A stretch of 64,000 nucleotides of DNA. Source: Brachionus plicatilis (Eukaryota > Rotifera > Eurotatoria > Ploima > Brachionidae). Shown one piece after another: positions 56,331 to 64,000 of this stretch. The stretch lies in assembly GCA_010279815.1 (NCBI GenBank), contig QEOQ01000141.1:1-64000 (forward strand), written 5' to 3'. Made by a program: the position numbers and the translations under genes. The first letter of the stretch is position 1. Each line of letters begins with the position of its first letter. Under the pieces are notes generated by a model. The model ran no database searches. It saw only the letters and a list, made by a program, of their open reading frames with translations, and was not told the DNA's origin.

Positions 56331-56801
56331 TTAATAAGCTGTACTATCAGTTAATTTTTCACAGGTATAGTGGATTAAAATTTTTTTATATCTTGAGCTA
56401 CAAGTCGATCCTAAATCATGTAGATTTTCAATTTGACATTTTTCCTTATGATGACATTCATTTTTCACTCTTGAGAATGAATCTTGTTCAATGCAAAAAA
56501 TACTCAATGATTTCCAATTGCTTAAATCTTTAGAAACTCCATAGAAAACACACTTAATATTAATTATATGATCTGATTCACATGCTATTTCTAACGTTTC
56601 ATCAGTTATTATTTCTTTAAATTGAGTATTTTTTGGACATATTTCAGTTGAATATCCATGAAATATTAAATGGACAAAATCAATACCAAACAATGAATAA
56701 ACTTAAAACAAAATTTTAATTAATTTTACAATTTTCTTATTAACTCCAATGATATTACTTTGTTTTGTATTTATCAAAATTAAGATCCAATATAAATTCA
56801 T
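56331..56801 (-). CDS. secreted SUEL-type (rhamnose-binding) lectin-like protein, 137 aa
   Basis: Two exons on the minus strand: 56759-56801 (MNLYWILILINTKQ, signal peptide) and 56331-56701; the 57-nt intron is GT-AG and the frame closes at 138 codons. The second exon has the SUEL lectin pattern: IACESDHIINIKCVFYGVS, where the first Cys pair and the YG motif fall, then a middle C, then VKNECHHKEKCQIENL and CSSRYKKILIHYTC at the end. Family members bind galactose or rhamnose through the YGR loop; here the motif is YGV, so sugar binding is uncertain. One domain only, as in small lectins. The ATG exon was chosen because the large exon has no ATG at its start. Confidence 0.75.
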
Positions 56802-58017
56802 TTTTTTTTATATTGAAATTTTTGTTAGATAAATTAATGCTTTTGTCGAAAATATTTTGTTTTCATTTTTTAAATGCATCTTTTAACTAGCAACTTTCAG
56901 ACAATAAATAAAGAAATTTAATATTTTTTATTTTTGCATTGAAAAATAATCTTAATAACAAGAACAGGTTAAAAATTTAGTTATTTCAGATTTTAATTAA
57001 AATAAGTAAATATATTACTTTTTTTTTTAATAAACCCATTAGAAATTAATCAAATATTTGATTAAAAAAAGTATCAAAATAAATTTACGCAAGTAAAACT
57101 TTATTTCAAAAATCTAAAAAATGTTTTTCAATGTATAAAAATATATAAGAACTTTTTTCTAAATAAATAGCTAACACAAAACATAAAATTAATCCCACTG
57201 ATATTATTTTTTCAAGTTAAAAGGAGTGGTAAAAATCAAAATAATTCAAAATTAAGAGCTTTATTCTTAACAATTAAATAAAACAACTCTTAAATAACTA
57301 AATGTTCAATTTATTATATCTACATGATCTTAATAGAAAAAGAATAAGTCTGATTTGAACCGATGCTTTGAGGAAAAATTTTTATTATTTGATTTTTTGA
57401 TTTCAACTAAGATTGAATGTTTGATTGAATTGCTTTTTTTTAATGCAATAGATTTAAAGATTTAAAATAAATTGATATTTTTTTACAATTAAAAGTAATG
57501 TTGTTATAGAGAAAAAAATAAAATAATAAAAACTATATTTATTAAAAGATAAACTGATAAATTAGCTAAATAACAAAATGATTATAATTGCTAAAATAGG
57601 TTGATCAATTGTGTGACTAAATTCTGCAATGTAATAAATGTGAGGATTAAAAACAAAAAAAAATTGAAACCTAAACGCTCTGAAACTTTTAAAAACTTTA
57701 GTTTCTACGATTAAATTAAGTTTCGAATTTCAAATGTTCAAACCATTTTTTAAATCTGATATTTGATCAAAAAATAAAATTTAGTTTCAAAAAAAGATGA
57801 TCAAAATTGCTTGATTCAATAAATTAACCACTAAATTGATTTGTAGCCAAAATTAATTGAATCCATATAATACGATCAAAATGCATTTTGTGAATAAAAA
57901 TCTAAAATAAATTATTAATTTAATTGTAATGACTTTCTTTTAAATTAATGTGATTTTAACATTTTAATTAAGTTTTTTTTCCATCATTTTAATAGTATAT
58001 TATTTTGGGAATATTAT
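56802..58017. other. intergenic, no gene seen
   Basis: Uniformly AT-rich; no coding signal on either strand. Confidence 0.45.
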
Positions 58018-58630
58018 ATTTGCACAATCAATTTCTGATTAGCACAATGAAAAAAACATTCAACACAATTCGATTTCTTCTCAGCACAAAAAATTATATT
58101 TAAGAAAAAAAAACATTTAACACAAAAAAATTGTGTTTGAAAATAATTCTTAAAAAAGAAATTTTTTTTTAATTTTAAATTTTATTTAATGATATTTATA
58201 AGTGGAAGTTAGGTAAATAAATAAATAAAGTAAATTACGAAGCTTTAAGAAAAGAAATTAAAAAAATTTGTCTCTAGAAAACCATTTTCTCGCATTTTTT
58301 GCTCTACCTCTTTTAGGTTTATTGACAAATTGGTCCTTTTTTTTTAAATTCTTTTAATGGCAATAAATGTGCACAATATTCTAATTTAGTGAAAAACTTG
58401 CAAGAACATTTCTTACTGTTAAGCTCAGCTTTATAACAGTTTCAATAATTTTTTTTTAAATTTTCTCATCAAGCCATTAATTTTTGTGTTGAATGCATTT
58501 ATTTTATTTTTAATTTTTGTGCTAAAAGGTTTTTTTTCAAATTTTAATTTTTGTGTTGAGAAGAAATCATTTTGTGCTGAGCGTTTTGAAATTGTGTTGA
58601 ATGGTTATTTTTTTGTGTTGAAAAGGTAGA
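58018..58630. mobile_element. inverted-repeat element with TTGTGTTGA-type subterminal repeats
   Basis: The left side (58018-58140) carries many copies of (c/t)aacacaa or cagcacaa; the right side (58480-58625) carries the complements ttgtgttga and ttgtgctga. The block gatttcttctcagcacaaaa at 58070 pairs with its complement near 58560. The interior includes a SWIM zinc-finger fragment on the minus strand. No exact ends or target duplication were found. Confidence 0.6.
58258..58441 (-). pseudogene. SWIM zinc finger plus AT-hook fragment (MULE-type)
   Basis: About 60 codons are open on the minus strand without an ATG. They contain CSCKFFTKLEYCAH, a complete SWIM finger (CxC...CxH), then KPKRGRAKNARKW, an AT-hook-like basic tail, and a stop. 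This order is the usual C-terminus of MULE transposases and related proteins. Only this end is kept. Confidence 0.65.
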
Positions 58631-58768
58631 CCCTATTATTTTTTATTTGTGAATCATATTTTTAATATATCATTCTGTTTTTTTTCCTAAAATATATTAA
58701 AAATTATTGTGATGATTATAATTTATTTATTAGGAAAAGAAAATTTACGATAAAATAAAAATTCTGAT

Positions 58769-59501
58769 TCATTGGAAAAATTTACTTCTTTTATTAGTAT
58801 AGACTACTTGAATTACTGTCCGAAAAATACAAGTCTTTTCTTTAATTTTCTAGTTCTAATTTTACTGATCAAACTTACTTTTGCTTATTCCTGGTCTATT
58901 TTTAATACACGTTATTTATTATTTATTTTTCGCTCATATTTTTTTGCTTCATTTTTAATAAACGAATCTGTCAAACCTGCTAATCTCTCAGCAATTGCTC
59001 TTTCAACGCGTTCTTGTTCATCTCGATTGTCTTGTTTCATTCTTTCTAAATTTTCATTTATTATAGGCGACTCAATGATATTAAAAGAATCATTATTTTC
59101 TCTCAAATCTAGTTTAGTTCAATCCATGAACCAAGTTGCCGCTTCACTGAAATCTTTAGACTCTCATTATCCACACAAATTATAATTCTTCTATCAGAAG
59201 CTTTGTTATCATATCTTAAATATGGTTCGTTTTTAAGCGTGACACTGTAATCACCAGTAAATTCTAAATTTGAATAGTCTTGTGGATCTTTTTTCATGAT
59301 ATTAGCACCGATTTTTTTAAGACTGGGTAAAATTTTTTTAATAGTAGGTAAAATTTGGTAAAATTTTAAAATTTGTAACTCACTTATCATTCTTCTCGTA
59401 AATCTCTTTTTTTTAGATCTTGAGTTGCTTAATCTATTGAAATGTGTGAACCTATTTTGTAGTCCTCTCAATTTTATAACTTGGTTTCCTTTTAGAGTCA
59501 A
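58769..59501 (-). pseudogene. two adjoining ORFs of unknown family, probably one broken gene
   Basis: 59109-59501 on the minus strand reads 130 codons (KKRFTRRMISELQILKFYQI, LEFTGDYSVTLKNEPYLRYD, RRIIICVDNESLKI) and ends in a stop. 58912-59106 is open next in another frame (ERMKQDNRDEQERVERAIAE, a charged coiled coil). Both lack a convincing start. A single frame break between them would give one protein with a helical end. No family recognised; a transposon accessory protein is possible. Confidence 0.35.
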
Positions 59502-60879
59502 ACTTGCATAGCAATAATTTTAAAGCTAAAGTTTTACGTAAAACTCTAGCAAAGAAAATGTGATGATCATTTAGTTAATTAAAACAGAATATTTTTAGAG
59601 GACAAACGGTTCTTTATCTAATATTATTATCAATATTTTGTCTTCTCTATTTTGACAGTTCACTGTTTTTAACTGATTAGATTTATATTTTGCAAAGTGC
59701 AAATTAATCAAGACTATTTTTATTTGTATGATGGCTTTAATATTTTATTAAAATTATTAAAATAATAATATTTTATTAAGAATATTATTTTTTTAAATAT
59801 AAATTTAATTTTTGCACAAAATATTTATCAAAATATTTATTTTTTTTAATAGTTTAAAATGTTTATTTTTTAAATGGCTTTGAGTAATTAAACTCCTTTC
59901 ACCATTAATAGAAAATTTTTAAGAAGTGTTAGAGTTTAAATAATTTCAAAAAGAACAAATGACAAATACATTTTAGAAAAGTTATAAGCTTTGAACTGTC
60001 CACTGCTGCAAATTCTTTGAGACAAGGGAGTTCTAAAGTCAGGTATTCTTGAGCTTTCAACAAAGACATCAACGTATTCTTTCGAAAGGCTTGTTATTAT
60101 AGTGTTTAGCATTCACTTAATTAATTTTAAACTTTTAGAAAAAAAGTTATTTAATTTTTTAATAGATTTAGGCAATGTTAAATTGATCGTTCAAAATTTA
60201 AAACTTAATGAAAAAAAACAAAATTTTAGAATGCCAAATCTTTCAGCAAAAGATAATAAAATTTTGTTTTTTTATTTTAATACTATTAAAATAAAAAAAA
60301 CAAATAAAAATAAAAATGATTTTTATTTATAATTAAATTTTACTACTGATCCTAAGCTATGATAAAATTTTTGAAAATAAAAGTTTTTAATTTGAATATC
60401 TATCTTTAAATTTTTTATATATCTTTCAAAAAAAATAAAATTTATTCAACAGCATTATTGTCATTTAAGAATGTAAAATTTCTTAGAAATAGCTTAAAAC
60501 CTTGGAAACTACCCCATGGGTTTCTGGTGTAAAATTATTGAGTTAATATGCTAGTAGATATTTTTTTCATTTTTTTGGAAATAATTAAAATTTAACACGG
60601 GACAATATCAAAATTCTTTATTTTTTTTTAGTATTTTGATTTCTAAAATTAAACGAAAAATTTTAAAAAATCTTAAAAATTAAAAAATATTGGAAACTAA
60701 AAAAGCTTTTAAAGAATTTTTGACTAAAATTAAATTGTGAAAAATTTTTTTACATAGGTCTATAAGCTTATATTTTTCATTTTATAAGCCAAGGGGTTAA
60801 TGAGAGAAAATGAAATTGAGTAGTTTTATATTAAAAAGATAAAAGTAAGCTCTTATCGCTTTTAAAGTAAAGATTATCA
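59502..60879. other. intergenic, no gene seen
   Basis: AT-rich. The plus ORF at 60102-60332 is low-complexity Lys/Asn/Phe and is not supported. Confidence 0.4.
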
Positions 60880-61265
60880 ACAACGTTTGTCAAAGCTAGA
60901 GTTAACTAACCCGATGACAAGAAGATTAAGGGTGACCAAATCCAAATGTACAAATTGGTAAACAATTACGAACAAATTGAATTTAATATAGGAATCAACT
61001 ACAGTCTAAACGCAAGATCCGGGAGCCGAATATATGAATTAAGGAGAAAAAGCTATTGTCTAACGCATGAACATGTAAAGAATTGTCTTCCTAGATTAAA
61101 CTTTTTTACAAATCGTCGAGAATGGATTGAACAAACTCCCGGAAGATGTGGTAAATGCAAAGAACCTGAATAGTTTTAAAGCGAAGCTTGATATTTGGAT
61201 GTCGAAACAAAAAGAAGCGACTGCTACAGCTCTTTAGAGTTATGCTTTGATAACCTCTAAGCTGC
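60880..61265 (+). pseudogene. non-LTR retrotransposon, extreme C-terminus of reverse transcriptase ORF
   Basis: Reads KGDQIQMYKLVNNYEQIEFN, then YELRRKSYCLTHEHVKNCLP, then RLNFFTNRREWIEQTPG, with breaks before a FKAKLDIWM-like end. The order GD-IQ-YK-VN, LR-------KNCLPR-NFF-NRV---WN-LP, F---LD is the standard tail of CR1/Jockey-type ORF2. It contains stops and shifts; a dead 3' fragment. Confidence 0.75.
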
Positions 61266-61827
61266 AGATTAAACTAATGCTACTATGTACTACTTTTCAA
61301 TTTGAAAAAAAATTTTAATTCTAAATACAAACAATAGAGGACTAATTAATGAGACTTGAGAAACACCCGTGGCTTTTGAAAATTTTTGGTAAAAATTGCC
61401 ATTTATTTATTTATTATTTATTTGTTTCATCTATTTTAGACTTATATGCTAATAATTTAATAAATACTAATAAAGTTCATTATGTCAGATAAAAGCAGTA
61501 AATTAATTAAATTTTTTATTAAAAATTTTTGGTACTTTTTGATTAAATTTGGTACCAATTGATCTAATTTGGTTTAGAGACAATTAATTCCGATAAGATT
61601 TTTTTTTAATTTTTGTTTTTAAAAACAATTATCTTTTGGTACAAAGAAAAATATATGCCATAATTGACTACTTAAGATTGTTAATTTTTATCAATTGTTT
61701 TAACTACTTCTCATATTAGACTTTTATGGAACTAATGCATTTAACGAAAGTTTTTGACAAAATAGCCGGCCCTTTGAGTGTTAAATGATAATCTTTGAGT
61801 ATGATCATTTGAAATTGATCATAAACT
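61266..61827. other. intergenic, 3' side of the channel gene
   Basis: AT-rich; no coding signal. Confidence 0.4.
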
Positions 61828-63243
61828 TCAAATTTCCGGCTTTGTCGAGGTTTCGACTTTAACTTGAATTTGATTGCGGTTGTGTAAAAAATTAAAAACA
61901 AATTGAATAAAAATTTCAAATAATTCTGCAAATGTTAAAAAGCTCATTCCTAAAAAAAGTCCAAGCTGACCGCCCAAATTGCCAAGTAAAGAGCCAAAAT
62001 CCGATTCGGGCAATTCTTCAATCTTTTCAAAACTGCTCGAATCAAAATAAATATTCAGCGACACCACGCTGTCTCTCACTTGTTCCAAAGTTATATTATC
62101 ATACGGAAATTTTGATCTAAATGATTTTTTTGATAAGAGATAATTTGCATACGAGTAACTTGGAAAACTTGAAACACTTTTGAAAATATTGAAGTAAGAA
62201 TAATCACATTCAATGGGACATTCGTGTGAACATAAACCATAATAATTAGTCAAATTTTCCAAGTTATAAACGCAATTTGCTCTTTCAAAAGACAAAGTTA
62301 AACCCAAAGCTTGGCAATTGAGAACATTTGCCTCGATGGTCTTTGTAACAGAGCAATTTAAAACACACCATTTCTGTCTATAACTTCCACTGTAATCAAA
62401 TGCATTTCTATACCAAACTGAATCGAACTCATTCCGGTTTGAAACATTGACTACACAGTTACTAAATGGACTAGTCATTTTATTGATAACTACTTTATTC
62501 AAAATAAAATTTGTTTCAGCGCCTGCTTGGATGAATAGTCCTTCTTCAGCAAATAAAGGCGGTGAAGTGCGATTATGGACAACAATCAAAGCACCGAATC
62601 TATGCTCCCAACAAGGCTGATATTCAGGAGCACCAACAAATAGCTTAAGCTGTAGGCCATTAATCATTCCAGGGCGTTTGGAATTTTCAGTTGGTATTGA
62701 TTGACCAGTTGAATTTTTTCCATAATTAAAAGTGAAACAGTTTCTGAAATAGTGTGACCTTTGAGGAAAAAAGTTGTTTGGGTTACATGGTTTTCTGTCA
62801 TATTGACACGAGATCAATAACTTATCCAAAGTGAAGCCTTTCAAATTCGGCAGTTCATTGACTAACAAATTGGTCATTAGAGTGTCACAGCTTTTGCTGT
62901 TAAAGTCATTACTGTAAAGAAATGACTCATTGAGAAATAGAGAAACATTTTTTAAATTTTCATCAATTGAAAAATCAAAGGGATTTACATTACAAAATGT
63001 GACTGCAGGAAATTCCGAGTTGAATGATTGTACTATTTCCATTTTGACAATAACATTATACTGCAAGTATTTTATTATGATCAGAATAACTGAATAAATA
63101 CAATATGAAAAAGAGGCTAGAAAAATCAGAATCCAAAATATTCTAATCACATTACTTTTGGTTCGCAAAATGTTTGGCATTCCATGAATGGTGCTTGATT
63201 CGACAATTTCTTTAAGCTTTTGAGCGTAACTTTGTTTAGCCAT
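61828..63243 (-). CDS. DEG/ENaC-family sodium channel subunit, 471 aa
   Basis: Single-exon ORF with an ATG start. The short cytoplasmic N-terminus has the gating His-Gly motif (TIHGMP, about residues 18-23). TM1 is about residues 31-60. FPAVTFCNVNPF follows, the family's post-TM1 box. The large extracellular domain is Cys-rich and has many NxS/T sites (CVLNCSVT, YGLCSHECPIECDYSYF). TM2 is about 417-453 with LGGQLGLFLGMS, where Gly432-Met-Ser434 is the GxS selectivity filter, then FLTFAELFEI. Trimeric, amiloride-sensitive, non-voltage-gated sodium channels of this family respond to acid, peptides or touch; FaNaC/ASIC-like is the closest description, and the stimulus cannot be told from sequence. 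Length is slightly short for the family (500-600), but all landmarks are present. Confidence 0.9.
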   Translation of the reverse strand: MAKQSYAQKLKEIVESSTIHGMPNILRTKSNVIRIFWILIFLASFSYCIYSVILIIIKYLQYNVIVKMEIVQSFNSEFPAVTFCNVNPFDFSIDENLKNVSLFLNESFLYSNDFNSKSCDTLMTNLLVNELPNLKGFTLDKLLISCQYDRKPCNPNNFFPQRSHYFRNCFTFNYGKNSTGQSIPTENSKRPGMINGLQLKLFVGAPEYQPCWEHRFGALIVVHNRTSPPLFAEEGLFIQAGAETNFILNKVVINKMTSPFSNCVVNVSNRNEFDSVWYRNAFDYSGSYRQKWCVLNCSVTKTIEANVLNCQALGLTLSFERANCVYNLENLTNYYGLCSHECPIECDYSYFNIFKSVSSFPSYSYANYLLSKKSFRSKFPYDNITLEQVRDSVVSLNIYFDSSSFEKIEELPESDFGSLLGNLGGQLGLFLGMSFLTFAELFEIFIQFVFNFLHNRNQIQVKVETSTKPEI

Positions 63244-64000
63244 TTTTTGAGAAAACTTTTTGAATCTAATTTTTGTTTGAATGACTTTTTAAAAATTTCA
63301 AAAGAAATTTCTTTGTGACAAAAAAATTTGAAATATTTTATCGATTACTTTTTATTATTTTTTCTATTTGGATTGAAAAACATTAAATAAACAATTTTAA
63401 TTTAGTTAAAAATTTGTCAAAAAGCGAATAAAATTTTTAATTTTATATTTACTTGAAAAAGATATAAATAATTTAAAGGCTTTATCAGTAATATTTTTAA
63501 AAATAATCAGCATATTTTATAAGTCTTAAAAACTGGTCTAAAAGTGTTGATAATGTTTATTTTTCCAAAATTAAAACTCACTTTCAATTATTTAAAAGGG
63601 TTTATTGATTTTTAATTTTCGAATTTTTACCGATAAGATTACATTAATTAATTATTGTTCAGCTTTTCAAATTTATATGAATTGTGGAATTTTGAAATTG
63701 TATTGAAAACCTTCATTGGGTGAAAAAGTAAAATTTTTGATCAAATTTCATTTTTCAAATTTGATCAAAAGAATTTTAGAAAAATTTTAAAAATAAAGCT
63801 TCGAAATGTTATAAAAATGTAAAAATAAAGCTAAACTTTAATAACGCATTAAAAAATGTTCTGACCAAATTTTCAAATCAAATGTTAAAATTTTAAAAAT
63901 GAAATTTTATCAAAAATTTTACTTTGCCCATTTGGTAAAAAACATTGTAATAAAATATATTATATAATATTAATTATAATATAGTTTTTCATTTGCTTTT
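63244..64000. promoter_or_regulatory. upstream region of the channel gene to the window edge
   Basis: AT-rich; the promoter of the DEG/ENaC gene should be here but no box can be named. No coding signal. Confidence 0.3.

Noticed and set aside
60102..60332. Plus-strand ORF of 76 codons
   Set aside because: Lys/Asn/Phe low complexity from AT-rich DNA; no motif.
1..64000. CRISPR arrays, bacterial operons, prophage or rRNA genes
   Set aside because: None seen; spliced genes and metazoan families show this is animal nuclear DNA.

Overview
This is an AT-rich animal nuclear contig. Genes are split by short introns, mostly 50-60 nt with GT-AG ends, a few exceed 1 kb, and the intergenic DNA is AT-rich and littered with decayed transposons. 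The gene content is metazoan: a CoREST homologue, MAD1, SEM1/DSS1, a CYP46-like P450, a DEG/ENaC channel, a 7TM receptor, an EGF membrane protein and a SUEL lectin. Small introns, extreme AT content, a DUF4419 protein and an NB-TPR protein made me think of a monogonont rotifer (Brachionus-like); that is an inference, not a proof. Layout, left to right: 0-1 kb, a palindromic element. 1.8-2.7 kb, a short CoREST-like ELM2-SANT gene. 2.7-9.3 kb, transposon remains including two MITEs with exact 8-bp target duplications and a non-LTR retrotransposon tail. 9.4-12.9 kb, a ten-exon CoREST gene with an extra zinc finger. 15.7-16.9 kb, a secreted DUF4419 protein. 17.5-21.5 kb, a fourteen-exon MAD1 gene, tail to tail with SEM1. 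22.0-22.3 kb, two identical divergent tRNA-Cys genes. 24.9-25.9 kb, a 7TM receptor. 27.6-30.7 kb, a complete twelve-exon CYP46-like P450 on the minus strand. 31.6 kb, a secreted phospholipase A2-like gene. 33-40 kb, a Helitron with a 5' repeat, a broken coiled-coil gene and a truncated Rep-helicase. 41.4-43.8 kb, an intronless NB-TPR protein. 45.9-47.6 kb, an EGF membrane protein and a small charged protein. 48-56 kb, nested DNA transposons: Tc1/mariner-like, MULE, a mariner-like element carrying its own small gene, and a GC-rich hAT-type palindrome. 56.3-56.8 kb, a SUEL lectin. 58-61 kb, more transposon pieces. 61.8-63.2 kb, a DEG/ENaC channel. No operon logic is visible: host genes are independent, and the biology that ties the window together is the transposon turnover between them. 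The best candidates for new biology are the mariner-like element with a spliced passenger gene broken by a nested MITE (50.6-52.2 kb), the CoREST protein with a GATA-like finger, and the GC-rich palindromic element in a very AT-rich genome. Exon joins were worked out by hand from reading frame, GT-AG borders and family conservation; no database was searched.
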